From assembly GCF_019753765.1 (NCBI RefSeq), contig NZ_JAIJZW010000003.1, positions 310,001-374,000 on the forward strand: a stretch of DNA of 64,000 bases. The letters run 5' to 3'. The notes beneath the pieces are model-generated. The model was not told the DNA's origin, did no database searches, and worked only from the letters and a program-made list of their open reading frames with translations. A program made the translations under genes and the position numbers. Below, piece after piece: positions 16,627 through 29,465 of the stretch; positions within the stretch are counted from its first letter, which is position 1, and every line of letters starts with the position of its first letter. The stretch is from Microbacterium marinilacus. Its GTDB lineage: Bacteria; Actinomycetota; Actinomycetes; Actinomycetales; Microbacteriaceae.

Positions 16627-17871
16627 ATGATCGTCGAGCACCTGAGTCTCAAGGACTTCCGCAATTACGCGGAGGCGGAGCTCGAGCTCCGACCCGGCCC
16701 GAACGTGCTGGTCGGCCGCAACGGCCAGGGCAAGACCAACCTGGCGGAGGCGATCGCCTACCTCGCGACGCTCGGATCGCACCGGGTCTCGGCCGACGCC
16801 CCGCTGGTGCTCGAAGGCAAGGACGCCGCCTTCATCCGTGCAAGGCTCGCGCACGGCGAACGCCGCGTGACGCTCGAGCTGCAGGTGAACAAGCAGGGGT
16901 CGAACAAGGCCCGCATCGGCGGCTCCCCCGTTCGCACGAACGAGCTGCCGCGCTATGCCCAGGTCGTCCTGTTCGCACCGGAGGACCTGCAGATCGTGCG
17001 CGGAGACCCGTCGTCGCGCCGGCGCTTCGCCGATCAGCTGCTCGTGCAGCGCACCCCTCGGATGTCGGCGGTCCTGGGCGACTACGACCGCACCCTTCGT
17101 CAGCGCACGGCCCTGCTGAAGTCGGCGCGGGCACGCGGCATGAAGAACGCCCAGCTGCCGACCCTCGACGTGTGGGACGACAAGCTCGTCGCGCTCGGGT
17201 CGGAGATCATCGACGCGCGGGCCCGGCTGGCGCAGGACCTCGCCTCGCCCGTCGCCGAGGCGTACGCCGCGATCGCGGGAGAGGACCACCGGCCGCAGCT
17301 CGAATGGGCTCTGTCCGTGCGGGGAGGCGATCCCGAGTCGAGCGAGGTCGCGCAGGGCGGCGCGGCGACCCGGTCCGGTGCGACCGCCGAGCTCTTCCGC
17401 TCCGCGCTGCAGGAACGGCGCGCGGCCGAGCTCGAGCGGGGCCTGACCCTGGTCGGGCCTCATCGCGACGACCTGCTCCTTCGGGTGCGGGGCCTCCCTG
17501 TGAAGGGGTATGCGTCGCACGGCGAATCGTGGTCGGTCGCGCTGGCCCTGCGCCTCGCGTCCGCCGAGCTGCTTCGCGCCGAGTCGCCGGGCGGCGACCC
17601 CGTGCTGATCCTCGACGACGTGTTCGCCGAGCTGGACGCCGACCGGCGCGCGCGTCTCGCGGGCGTCGTCGCCGGCTACGAGCAGGTGCTCGTCACCGCG
17701 GCGGTCGCCGGCGACGTCCCGGAGGCCCTGCGGGCGAACGCGGTGCGGATCGAGGCCGGTCGCGTGCTCGGCACGCTCAGCGACCACCCGCTGGAGCGGC
17801 CCGAGGCGATGTCGCCCGCGGCGCCGGCCCCCGCGGGCGACGACGCGCGATCGGCGGACGGCGACGCATGA
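16627..17871 (+). CDS. recF: DNA replication/repair protein RecF
   Basis: A 414-residue SMC-like ATPase that loads RecA at gaps and aids stalled-fork repair. It begins MIVEHLSLKDFRNYAEAEL, then Walker A GRNGQGKTNLAEAI (about residues 35-48), the ABC-like signature region SWSVALALRLAS, and Walker B PVLILDDVFAELD. The ATG at 16627 matches the family start; the frame is open 11 codons further up. The stop overlaps the DUF721 ATG (ATGA). Confidence 0.97.
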   Translation: MIVEHLSLKDFRNYAEAELELRPGPNVLVGRNGQGKTNLAEAIAYLATLGSHRVSADAPLVLEGKDAAFIRARLAHGERRVTLELQVNKQGSNKARIGGSPVRTNELPRYAQVVLFAPEDLQIVRGDPSSRRRFADQLLVQRTPRMSAVLGDYDRTLRQRTALLKSARARGMKNAQLPTLDVWDDKLVALGSEIIDARARLAQDLASPVAEAYAAIAGEDHRPQLEWALSVRGGDPESSEVAQGGAATRSGATAELFRSALQERRAAELERGLTLVGPHRDDLLLRVRGLPVKGYASHGESWSVALALRLASAELLRAESPGGDPVLILDDVFAELDADRRARLAGVVAGYEQVLVTAAVAGDVPEALRANAVRIEAGRVLGTLSDHPLERPEAMSPAAPAPAGDDARSADGDA

Positions 17872-18356
17872 GCGACGACATCCCCGAGACGATCGCGACG
17901 TACCTCCGGCTGCGCGGCCTCAAGCCGAGCAAGCGCGCGCAGTGGAAGAAGCGTCGTCGCCGCGGCGGGGACGACGACGAGAACCAGCCGTTCACCGCCG
18001 GGCGCGATCCCGGCTCGCTCGGTGACGCCCTCGACAAGCTCACGACGTCGAACGGGTGGGCACCGCAGCTGGCGCGGGAGGATCTGGTGCGCCAGTGGGA
18101 GGACGTCGCCGGCGCGGACACCGCGCAGCACTCCAGCCCGGTGTCGCTCGAGGGCGGCATGCTCACCATCCAGTGCGACTCGACGGCGTGGGCGAAGAAC
18201 CTCTCCTATATGCGGTCGCACATCCTGACGCAGATCGTCACGCGCTACCCCGCGGCGGGGGTCGAGTCGGTGCGCTTCGTCGGGCCGGACGTCCCCACCT
18301 GGAAATGGGGTCGCAGATCGATTCCAGGGCGGGGCCCGCGCGATACCTACGGCTAG
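17868..18356 (+). CDS. DUF721 (DciA-like) protein
   Basis: A 162-residue protein whose C-terminal two thirds match DUF721: WEDVAGADTAQHSSPVSL, then GMLTIQCDSTAWAKNLSYMR and a C-terminal basic segment. Members related to DciA load or regulate the replicative helicase where DnaC is absent. The N-terminus carries a Lys/Arg patch (KKRRRRGGDDD). Its ATG overlaps the recF stop, and it sits in the standard dnaN-recF-DUF721-gyrB order. Confidence 0.9.
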   Translation: MSDDIPETIATYLRLRGLKPSKRAQWKKRRRRGGDDDENQPFTAGRDPGSLGDALDKLTTSNGWAPQLAREDLVRQWEDVAGADTAQHSSPVSLEGGMLTIQCDSTAWAKNLSYMRSHILTQIVTRYPAAGVESVRFVGPDVPTWKWGRRSIPGRGPRDTYG

Positions 18357-18436
18357 GCCACGTCCAGGGGTGTCCGGTTCGTTTTTCTCGCGCCTGTGGG
18401 CCTGTCACGGCCGATGGGGGACCCGCCGTTCGATAG

Positions 18437-20536
<2,100 letters not shown>

Positions 20537-20581
20537 TCGACGTGCTTCGACTCCTGCGGACTCCGGCCTTATCCCCCGGAC

Positions 20582-20615
20582 CCGGTCGTTGAGCGAGCGA
20601 AGCGAGTCGAAACGG
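20582..20615 (+). repeat. REP-like element, single arm, between gyrB and gyrA
   Basis: A 34-bp sequence identical to 16483-16516. A degenerate inverted partner may lie at about 20536-20560 (GACGTGCTTCGACTC), but it is weak. Confidence 0.75.
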
Positions 20616-20649
20616 TGGAAACGAACCTCCTGATGAAGCGAAGAGACAC

Positions 20650-23201
<2,552 letters not shown>

Positions 23202-23205
<4 letters not shown>

Positions 23206-23603
23206 GCACGGTAGCCGACAAGCTCGCCAAGAAGTCCACCCACAAGACCAGCGCCAAGCAGGTGCGCCTGCGACTGGTGTACATCGACTTCTGGTCGGCC
23301 GTGAAGCTGTCGTTCCTCGCGGCGGTCGCGCTGGCAGTGGTGACGATCGTGTCGTTCTTCCTGATCTACATGGTCTTGCAGACCACGGGCCTGATCGCGC
23401 AGATGGACGAGCTGTTCCAGAGCTTCTCGCAGGAGTTCTCGATTTCGCAGTTCATCGGCCTGCCGCAGGTGATGGCGTTCGCGACCGTGATCGCGATCCT
23501 CAACCTGGTGGTCGTCACCGTGCTCGGCGCGGTGCTCGCCGGCATCTACAACCTGGCGGTCAAGGTGACCGGCGGCGTGCTGGTCGGCTTCACCTCGAAC
23601 TGA
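23202..23603 (+). CDS. DUF3566 transmembrane protein
   Basis: A 133-residue protein with a basic N-terminus and two membrane segments (about residues 36-62 and 88-115), ending [14 protein letters not shown], the DUF3566 pattern. This family follows gyrA in actinobacterial origin regions (CwsA/Rv0007-like position). It is translationally coupled to gyrA by an ATGA overlap. Its exact role is unknown; in mycobacteria, genes in this position are linked to the cell wall. Confidence 0.9.
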
Positions 23604-23605
23604 CG

Positions 23606-24262
23606 TCAGGCGGCCGGGTCGGTCGCCGCGCGCCCGCTGTCCAGGCGGATCACGCGGTCGGCCGCGGCTATCGACTCGGGGTCGTGCGTGACGCACGCGA
23701 CCGCCGCGCCGCGCTGCGCCTCCTCCGCGAGGATCTGCCTCGTGCGCGAGCGGCTGGCGGCGTCGAGGCCGGCGGCCGGCTCGTCGAGCAGGATCAGCGC
23801 CGGCGCGCGCACGATCCCCTGGGCGAGCAGCGCACGCTGGCGCTGACCTCCGGAGAGGTCGGCGAACGGCCGGCGCTCGAGACCCTCCAGGCCGACGCGG
23901 TGGATCGCGCTCACCACCGCAGCACGATGCTTGGGACGCGCACCCCTCGTCGCCGGCAGTGACGACGCGCGCGCCCACAGCCCCAATTCCACGACGTCGC
24001 GGACGGTGAGCGGCAGGCTCGTGGGCGCGGCCGGGTGCTGCACCACCAGCGCCGGCGGTTCGGCGCGCTCGACCGTGCCCGCGCGCGGGCTCAGCACGCC
24101 GGCCATGAGCTCCAGCAGGGTTGACTTGCCCGCGCCGTTCGGCCCCGCGATCGCGGTGACCGTGCCGTAGGGGATGTGGACCGAGATGTCCGCGATGACG
24201 TCCGTCGGTCCGTAGCCGAAGGACAGCGACCGCGTGAGGATCGCGGGGCGGTGGGTGGGCAT
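23606..24262 (-). CDS. aztA: Zinc-type ABC transporter ATP-binding protein
   Basis: A cytoplasmic ATPase of 218 residues for metal import. Walker A is GPNGAGKST, the Q-loop region is LVVQHPA, the signature is LSGGQRQRALLAQ, Walker B is ALILLDEPAAGLD, and the switch His is in CVTHD. It reads divergently from the permease gene across a 54-bp gap containing a Zur-type palindrome. I chose the ATG at 24262 (MPTHRP). The frame continues 11 codons upstream into the palindrome, so that longer form is unlikely. Confidence 0.88.
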   Translation of the reverse strand: MPTHRPAILTRSLSFGYGPTDVIADISVHIPYGTVTAIAGPNGAGKSTLLELMAGVLSPRAGTVERAEPPALVVQHPAAPTSLPLTVRDVVELGLWARASSLPATRGARPKHRAAVVSAIHRVGLEGLERRPFADLSGGQRQRALLAQGIVRAPALILLDEPAAGLDAASRSRTRQILAEEAQRGAAVACVTHDPESIAAADRVIRLDSGRAATDPAA

Positions 24263-24279
24263 CCCTCGATCATAGCGAT

Positions 24280-24294
24280 TGATAATCATTCTCA
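24280..24294. promoter_or_regulatory. Zur-box-like palindrome
   Basis: TGATAATCATTCTCA fits the 7-1-7 FUR-superfamily pattern (TGANAATNATTNTCA). It lies 18 bp upstream of the ATPase start and 22 bp upstream of the permease start, so one dimer site could silence both transcripts under zinc sufficiency. The regulator gene is not in this window. Confidence 0.72.
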
Positions 24295-24316
24295 TTTTCG
24301 GCTAGCCTCGTCATCC

Positions 24317-25237
24317 GTGTCCACTCTCGACTGGCTGATCGCCCCCTTCCACGCCGACTTCGTGCTGCGCGCGCTCGGCGGCGGCGTGCTGGTCGCCCTC
24401 GTGTGCGGCGTGGTCGGAACCTGGGTCGTGATCCGCGGGATGGCGTTCCTCGGCGAGGCGATCGGCCACGGCATGCTGCCGGGTGTCGCGATCGCGACCG
24501 TGGTGGGCGCCCCTGTCGTGCTCGGCGCCGCGTTGAGCGCGGTCGCGATGAGCGCGGCGATCGGGCTGTTGCAGCGGCGGGGTCGCCTCTCGTACGACAC
24601 GAGCATCGGGCTGCTCTTCGTCGGCATGCTCTCGCTGGGCGTCATCATCGTCTCGCACTCGCGCAGCTTTGCCACCGACGCCACGGCGCTGCTGTTCGGC
24701 GACATCCTGGCCGTCCGTCCGGAGGACCTTGCGCTGCTCGCCGCGGCTGCGGTCGTCACCTGCGTCGTCGCGACGGCGATGCACCGGTCGTTCGTCGCCA
24801 CGGCCTTCGACGCCCGTATCGCGCACACGCTCGGACTGCGGCCGCGCGTCGCGCAGGTCGCGCTGGTCGGCCTGGTGGCCCTGGCGGTCGTCGCCTCCTA
24901 CCAGGCCGTCGGCACGCTGCTGGTCGTCGGCCTGCTGCTCGCGCCGGCCGTCGCCGCTCGCGCCTGGGCGGCCCGGATCCCCGCGATCATGGCGCTCGCC
25001 ACGATGATCGGCTCGGCGGCGGTGCTGATCGGGCTGCTCGTGTCCTGGTACGGAGGCACCGCCGCAGGCGCGTCGATCGCGGGCGCCGCGGTGGCGCTGG
25101 CGGCGGTGTCGGGCGGCCTCCGCGCCGTTCGAGACGCCGTCCGACGGCGACGGCGGAACGGGCCTGATCACGCATCGTCCGGGCGCCCCGCCGCGTCGTC
25201 GACCGAGTCTCTCTCCGCCGCCGTCCGCGTGCCCTGA
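24317..25237 (+). CDS. aztB: Zinc-type ABC transporter permease
   Basis: A 306-residue ZnuB/MntB-type permease with about eight hydrophobic segments. The conserved RGMAFLGEAIGHGMLPGVA loop lies near residues 35-53 and the coupling helix region is AVGTLLVVGLLLAPAVAA. The start is the GTG at 24317 (VSTLDWLIAPF); the upstream extension of the frame runs antisense through the ATPase gene. A hydrophilic tail of about 35 residues ends the protein. It is followed 26 bp later by a lipoprotein gene. Confidence 0.9.
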   Translation: MSTLDWLIAPFHADFVLRALGGGVLVALVCGVVGTWVVIRGMAFLGEAIGHGMLPGVAIATVVGAPVVLGAALSAVAMSAAIGLLQRRGRLSYDTSIGLLFVGMLSLGVIIVSHSRSFATDATALLFGDILAVRPEDLALLAAAAVVTCVVATAMHRSFVATAFDARIAHTLGLRPRVAQVALVGLVALAVVASYQAVGTLLVVGLLLAPAVAARAWAARIPAIMALATMIGSAAVLIGLLVSWYGGTAAGASIAGAAVALAAVSGGLRAVRDAVRRRRRNGPDHASSGRPAASSTESLSAAVRVP

Positions 25238-25263
25238 ACAACCGTCCCCCGAGAAAGGAACCC

Positions 25264-26493
25264 ATGCGTCTCGCTCGCGCTCTCGTCGCCACCTCCCTCA
25301 CCGCGCTGCTGTTGTCCGGCTGCGCCTCCGCCGACCCGGAGGAAGCGGCTCCCATCGCCGACCCGGCGACGACGGAGGAGGGCGAGGACGGCCACGGCGA
25401 CGTCGCCGGCGCCGCGGAGGTGGCGGAACCGCCTCTGGGACTCGTAGCGGTCGATGCCGACGGCGCCGTCGCCTCGGTCGACCTGCTGACCGGCGAGGAT
25501 CGCACCGTCGGCCGTGTAGACGCGCCGTCGGCGGTGCACAGCGACGGACGCTACGTGTTCGCGACGACCGGCGGCGGGCTGGATGTGATCGACAGCGGCC
25601 TGTGGACGTGGGATCACGGGGATCACTTCCACTACTACCGTGCCGAGCCGGCGCTGCTCGGCACGGTGCTCGGCGAGGGCGACGCGAACGTGACGGGCGG
25701 CGCGCTGTCGACCGCCGGCGGCACCGGGGTCTTCTTCGCCGGCAGCGGCGACGCCGTCCTGCTGGACAACGCCGCGCTCTCAGACGGCGAGATCGCCGAA
25801 TCGTTCCGCGTGTCCACGGGCGCCTCGGCGGGGTTCGTCGCCCCGATGGACGGCGGCGCCGTGATCGGCGACGCCGACGCGGGCACCGTGCGCTTCCACG
25901 ACGTCGACGGCGAGCCCGTGGGCGAGGCGGTCGACTGCGCCGGGGCGAGCGGTGCGATCGCGACCCGCGCCGGCCTCGTGCTCGGGTGCGACGACGGCGC
26001 GCTGGTCGCCACCGCCGCCGGTGACGCCGCCGAGTTCGAGCGGGTTCGCTACCCGGAGGGCGTCGTAGCCGAGGAGCGCGCCGTCGCGTTCGACGGGCGG
26101 AAGGGCCGACCGACGGTCGCGGCCGTCGCGGGCGATCGCGGGCTGTGGACCCTCGATGCCCGCGAGCTGGCGTGGGAGCTGATCGAGACCGAGCGGCCGC
26201 TCGCGACGGTCGTGGCGGTGGACGACGACGCGACCCACGTCGTCGCGCTCGACGTCGACGGAAGGGTGCGCGTGCTGCGCGCCGACACCGGTGAGGAGAT
26301 CGGCGTGACCGAGCCGCTGGTCGAGCCGCAGGAGGTCGACCGCGCGAGCGTGTTCGTGGACGGTCAGCGCGCCTACGTGAACGCGGCGTCCGACGGCGTC
26401 GTGCACGAGATCGCCTACGCCGACGGCGCGCGCATCGCGCGGAGCATCGAGATGCCGGTCGCGCCGGTGCTGTTCGCGGAGGTCGGACGATGA
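25264..26493 (+). CDS. Secreted lipoprotein, beta-propeller-like, zinc-uptake associated
   Basis: A 409-residue lipoprotein with signal peptide and lipobox LLLSGC (Cys about residue 20). The mature part is built of repeated strands of the kind GLVAVDADGAVASVDLLTGE, typical of a YVTN/quinoprotein-like propeller. A histidine-rich loop WDHGDHFHYYR (about residues 117-127) could bind zinc. It sits between the permease and the binding protein and is distantly similar in layout to the AztD-type protein encoded at 27500. A metal-chaperone role is inferred. Confidence 0.78.
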   Translation: MRLARALVATSLTALLLSGCASADPEEAAPIADPATTEEGEDGHGDVAGAAEVAEPPLGLVAVDADGAVASVDLLTGEDRTVGRVDAPSAVHSDGRYVFATTGGGLDVIDSGLWTWDHGDHFHYYRAEPALLGTVLGEGDANVTGGALSTAGGTGVFFAGSGDAVLLDNAALSDGEIAESFRVSTGASAGFVAPMDGGAVIGDADAGTVRFHDVDGEPVGEAVDCAGASGAIATRAGLVLGCDDGALVATAAGDAAEFERVRYPEGVVAEERAVAFDGRKGRPTVAAVAGDRGLWTLDARELAWELIETERPLATVVAVDDDATHVVALDVDGRVRVLRADTGEEIGVTEPLVEPQEVDRASVFVDGQRAYVNAASDGVVHEIAYADGARIARSIEMPVAPVLFAEVGR

Positions 26494-27416
26494 GGCGGTT
26501 CGCCGCGGCCGGTGCCGCCGCGCTGCTGCTCGTGCTCGCGGGCTGCGCGGGAGGCCCGGGCCAGGGCGGGGCGTCGGGCGATACGCCGCGGATCGTGGTG
26601 ACGACGAACATCCTGGGCGACGTGGTCGAGGAGGTGGTGGGAGACCAGGCCGAGGTGACGACGCTGATGAAGCCCAACGCCGACCCGCACTCGTTCGAGA
26701 TCTCCGCGCAGGAGGCGGCGCTGCTCGGATCGGCCGACCTCGTCGTGTCGAACGGACTGGGCCTCGAGGAGGGGCTGCAGCAGCACCTCGACCGGGCCGC
26801 GGATGCCGGAGCGGAGATGCTCGTCGCCGGCGAGGTCATCGAGCCCCTGGCCTACGGCGCCGACCAGGGCGGCGCCGACGACCCGCACTTCTGGACGGAC
26901 CCTGCGCGGATGGTCGACGTGGTCGACGCCCTCGAGGAGGAGCTCGCCGACGTCGACGGCATCGACGCCGCGGCGGTGGCGGACGGCGCGGCCGCGTACC
27001 GCGACGAACTGGGCGCGCTGGACACCGAGATGACCGAGGCGTTCGCAGCCATCGATCCGGAGCGCCGTGCGCTCGTGACCAACCACCACGTCTTCGGCTA
27101 CCTCGCCGACCGGTTCGGGTTCCGCGTCGTCGGCGCCGTGATCCCGGGCGGCACGACGCTGGCGGCGCCGAGCGCGGCCGACCTGCGCGACCTGGCCACC
27201 GCGATCGAGGACGCGGGCGTGCCCACGATCTTCGCTGAGTCGTCCCAGCCGGACCGCCTCGTCCAGGCGCTCGCGGACGAGGTGGGCGTGCACGTCGACG
27301 TCGTCGAGCTGTTCACGGAGTCGCTGACCGAGCCGGGCGAGGGCGCCGACACCTATCTGACGATGATGCGCGCGAACACGCAGCGCATCGCCGACGGCCT
27401 GGCGGAGCCACGCTGA
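26490..27416 (+). CDS. aztC: Zinc ABC transporter substrate-binding lipoprotein
   Basis: A 308-residue cluster A-I (ZnuA/AztC-like) binding protein. The signal and lipobox are LLVLAGC (Cys about residue 19). It has IVVTTNILGDVVEEV, then metal-ligand motifs NADPHSFE, DDPHFWTDP and NHHVFGYLADRFG, plus GGTTLAAPSAADL. The ligands are three His plus a carboxylate in this family. The ATG overlaps the upstream stop. It lacks the long His-rich loop of ZnuA, as does AztC, which receives zinc from AztD. Confidence 0.92.
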   Translation: MRRFAAAGAAALLLVLAGCAGGPGQGGASGDTPRIVVTTNILGDVVEEVVGDQAEVTTLMKPNADPHSFEISAQEAALLGSADLVVSNGLGLEEGLQQHLDRAADAGAEMLVAGEVIEPLAYGADQGGADDPHFWTDPARMVDVVDALEEELADVDGIDAAAVADGAAAYRDELGALDTEMTEAFAAIDPERRALVTNHHVFGYLADRFGFRVVGAVIPGGTTLAAPSAADLRDLATAIEDAGVPTIFAESSQPDRLVQALADEVGVHVDVVELFTESLTEPGEGADTYLTMMRANTQRIADGLAEPR

Positions 27417-27499
27417 CGGCCGGACCGAACGACAGGGCCTGAGGGACAGGACCTGAGCACGAGGGGCCTCAGCCCGTGAGGCCAGAGGAAAGGAGCACC

Positions 27500-28717
27500 A
27501 TGAGGACAGCAATGAGAAGAGGCGTCGCCTTCGGCGCGCTCGCGGGGGTGGCCGCGCTGGCGACGGCCTGTGCCAGCACCACCGCCCCGGGGGATGCGCA
27601 GACGGACGCGCCGGCGACCGACGTCACCGCCGAGGAGACGTCGGCCGAGGGGCGGGTCGCGGTGTCGTACGAGAACGGCATCGCGGTGCTGGACGGCACC
27701 ACGCTGGAGGTCGTCGCCGAGTTCGACTCGGAGGAGTTCACGCGCCTCAACCCCTGGGGCGACGGCCAGCACGTCGCGGTCACCACGTCGGAGGGCTTCC
27801 AGATCCTCGACACGGCCACGCCGGAGCTCACCGATCTCGTGTTCCCCGCGACCACGGCGGGCCACGTGGTGATCCACGAGGACCGCACGGTGCTGTTCGA
27901 CGACGGCACCGGCACGACGACGATCCTCGACACCCACGCGCTGCAGGACGCGGACGGCACGCTGCCGGAGGGCGAGACCTACGTCGCCGACGCCGCTCAC
28001 CACGGCGTCTCGATCGTGCTGTCGGACGGCACGCTGCTGACGACGGTCGGCGACGACACGGGCCGCACCGGCGCCGTCGTGCTGCACGCGCACGACGACC
28101 ACTGGGACGAGGCCGCGTCGAACGACCAGTGCCCGGGCATCCACGGCGAGGGCACCGCGGCCGACGAGGCCGTCGTGTTCGGCTGCGAGAACGGAGCGCT
28201 GCTGTTCCACCACGGCGAGTTCGAGAAGCTCACGGCGCCCGACGAGTACGGCCGCATGGGCAACGCGTTCGTGTCGGAGACCAGCCCGATCGTCGTCGGC
28301 GACTACAAGAACGACCCCGACGCGGAGGGCTACCTCCTCGAGGCGGTCACGCTGATCGACACCGAGGAGCACACGCTCGAGGTCGTGGAGCTGCCGGAGG
28401 ACGTGCGCTACACATTCCGCGACGTCGCCCGCGGGCCCGACGACCTGGCGTACATCCTGTCGTCGAACGGCTCGATCCACGTGCTCGACCCGGCCACGGG
28501 CGACCTGGTCGACGAGTACCCCGTGATCGACGCCTGGGAGGGCCCGGTCGAGTGGCAGGACGCCCACCCGGCGATCAAGGTGAACGGCGACATCGCCTAC
28601 GTCACCGAGCCCGCCGCGAACGCGGTCCACGCCGTGGATCTGACGACCGGTGAGACCGTGGCGAGCGTCGAGCTCGACCACGTGCCCAACGAGCTCGCGG
28701 TCGCGATCGGCCACTGA
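27500..28717 (+). CDS. aztD: Zinc metallochaperone AztD-like lipoprotein
   Basis: A 405-residue exported protein with an N-terminal signal and lipobox-like ATAC. The beta-propeller repeats include IAVLDGTTLEVVAEF and VHAVDLTTGETVASVEL. His and Cys clusters HAHDDHW, QCPGIHGEG and CENGALLFHHGEF are plausible zinc ligands. AztD of Paracoccus hands zinc to AztC. The ATG at 27500 has AAAGGAG upstream. It closes the aztB-lipoprotein-aztC-aztD series and is followed by a hairpin. Confidence 0.85.
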   Translation: MRTAMRRGVAFGALAGVAALATACASTTAPGDAQTDAPATDVTAEETSAEGRVAVSYENGIAVLDGTTLEVVAEFDSEEFTRLNPWGDGQHVAVTTSEGFQILDTATPELTDLVFPATTAGHVVIHEDRTVLFDDGTGTTTILDTHALQDADGTLPEGETYVADAAHHGVSIVLSDGTLLTTVGDDTGRTGAVVLHAHDDHWDEAASNDQCPGIHGEGTAADEAVVFGCENGALLFHHGEFEKLTAPDEYGRMGNAFVSETSPIVVGDYKNDPDAEGYLLEAVTLIDTEEHTLEVVELPEDVRYTFRDVARGPDDLAYILSSNGSIHVLDPATGDLVDEYPVIDAWEGPVEWQDAHPAIKVNGDIAYVTEPAANAVHAVDLTTGETVASVELDHVPNELAVAIGH

Positions 28718-28728
28718 TCGGGCGCGCG

Positions 28729-28760
28729 AATCGGGCCGGTCGACGAGCCCGGCCCGATTT
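28729..28760 (+). terminator. Terminator of the azt operon
   Basis: AATCGGGCCGG (28729-28739) pairs perfectly with CCGGCCCGATT (28749-28759) across 9 bases, 12 bp after the aztD stop. Confidence 0.65.
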
Positions 28761-28821
28761 CGCGTTCCCCCTGGCGATAGGGTAAAGTCTCTGAGGTTGA
28801 GGACGCGAGTCCGATCCCTGC

Positions 28822-28895
28822 GGGGGTATAGCTCAGGCGGTTAGAGCGCTTCACTGATAATGAAGAGGTCCCAGGTTCAAGTCCTGGTACCCCCA
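28822..28895 (+). tRNA. tRNA-Ile (GAT)
   Basis: A 74-nt cloverleaf: acceptor GGGGGTA/TACCCCC, anticodon stem CTTCA/TGAAG with loop CTGATAA (anticodon GAT), T-loop GTTCAAGTC. Encoded CCA follows at 28896-28898. A TAAAGT -10-like element is at 28783-28788. In relatives tRNA-Ala normally follows, and here the next gene is a split tRNA-Ala. Confidence 0.96.
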
Positions 28896-28976
28896 CCACG
28901 ATCCTCGAGATCGTCGGGCCTTCGCGAAAGCGGAGGCTCTTCCCGTTCCGGCGGGTGGCCGTACGGCCGGTGACCC

Positions 28977-29014
28977 GGGGCCTTAGCTCAGTTGGTAGAG
29001 CGCCTGCTTTGCAA
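28977..29014 (+). pseudogene. 5' half of disrupted host tRNA-Ala (TGC)
   Basis: A 38-nt stretch with intact acceptor 5' strand (GGGGCCT), D-arm and anticodon 5' strand CCTGC plus loop TTTGCAA, after which tRNA identity ends abruptly. Its missing partner, GCAGG and onward, is found 13.1 kb away at 42163-42197. Joining the two gives a perfect 73-nt tRNA-Ala with the G3:U70 identity pair. Confidence 0.9.
29006..29014 (+). other. attL core of the island
   Basis: GCTTTGCAA, the anticodon-loop sequence of the host tRNA-Ala, repeated exactly at 42154-42162. Crossover inside this 9-bp core would excise the island and restore the tRNA. Confidence 0.82.
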
Positions 29015-29043
29015 TGACCAAAGAAGAATAGAGCACTGAACAC

Positions 29044-29116
29044 GGGGCCTTAGCTCAGCTGGAAGAGCGCCTGGTTTGCAACCAGGAGGTCAGGGGTTCG
29101 ATCCCCCTAGGCTCCA
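29044..29116 (+). tRNA. tRNA-Ala (TGC), carried by the island
   Basis: A complete 73-nt cloverleaf: acceptor GGGGCCT/AGGCTCC with G3:U70, anticodon stem CCTGG/CCAGG with loop TTTGCAA, T-arm AGGGG/CCCCT. It differs from the disrupted host gene in the D-loop (GCTGGAA against GTTGGTA), the anticodon stem and the T-stem, so it is a different allele and not a simple duplication. It lies 29 bp inside the left junction, downstream of tRNA-Ile, and is probably transcribed from the same host promoter. Confidence 0.95.
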
Positions 29117-29132
29117 CAAAACCCCAGGTCAG

Positions 29133-29166
29133 AGGCCCTTTCTCCTTCGGGAGGGAGGGCCTTTTT
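29133..29166 (+). terminator. Terminator after the island tRNA-Ala
   Basis: AGGCCCT (29133-29139) pairs with AGGGCCT (29156-29162) with inner TCTCC/GGAGG-type pairing and a TTCG loop, followed by a short T-run. It ends the tRNA-Ile/tRNA-Ala transcript. Confidence 0.85.
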
Positions 29167-29465
29167 CGTTGCGTTGCCCGGCCTCTGGGGCGGGCTGCGG
29201 GTGGGCTCGTTTCTACGACTACTGCTCTGCAGGGCACATCTGACCCCACACCAATCACTACCAATCGAGCCGTCGAAGGCCTTCTGACCTGGGGAAACGT
29301 TGCTCGCGATCGGCTAAGACAACTGCGGTGCGCCCGGTGCGCCCCCAGAAACACCGTTTTGGGAGGACAAGCGCTCTCGGTTCCTGGTGCACTGTCTCTA
29401 CAGGCTTGCGAACAGCCCGAAGACCCCTCGTGGGCTTGGAGCAAGCTGACGGAAGGTGATGCACG
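29167..29465. other. Gene-free stretch in the island
   Basis: No open frame with coding character. A minus-strand frame that enters the tRNA reads EPRGIEPLTSWLQTR, the well-known translation of a tRNA 3' end, and is spurious. Tandem GTGCGCCCG-like motifs near 29331-29344 might be integrase arm sites, but this is weak. Confidence 0.5.

Noticed and set aside
28597..29043. 148-residue minus-strand frame with GLEPGTSSLSVKRSNRLSY
   Set aside because: It is the reverse translation of tRNA-Ile and the tRNA-Ala fragment.
29055..29444. 129-residue minus-strand frame ending EPRGIEPLTSWLQTR
   Set aside because: That ending is the translation of the reverse strand of a tRNA 3' end; the rest has no coding character.
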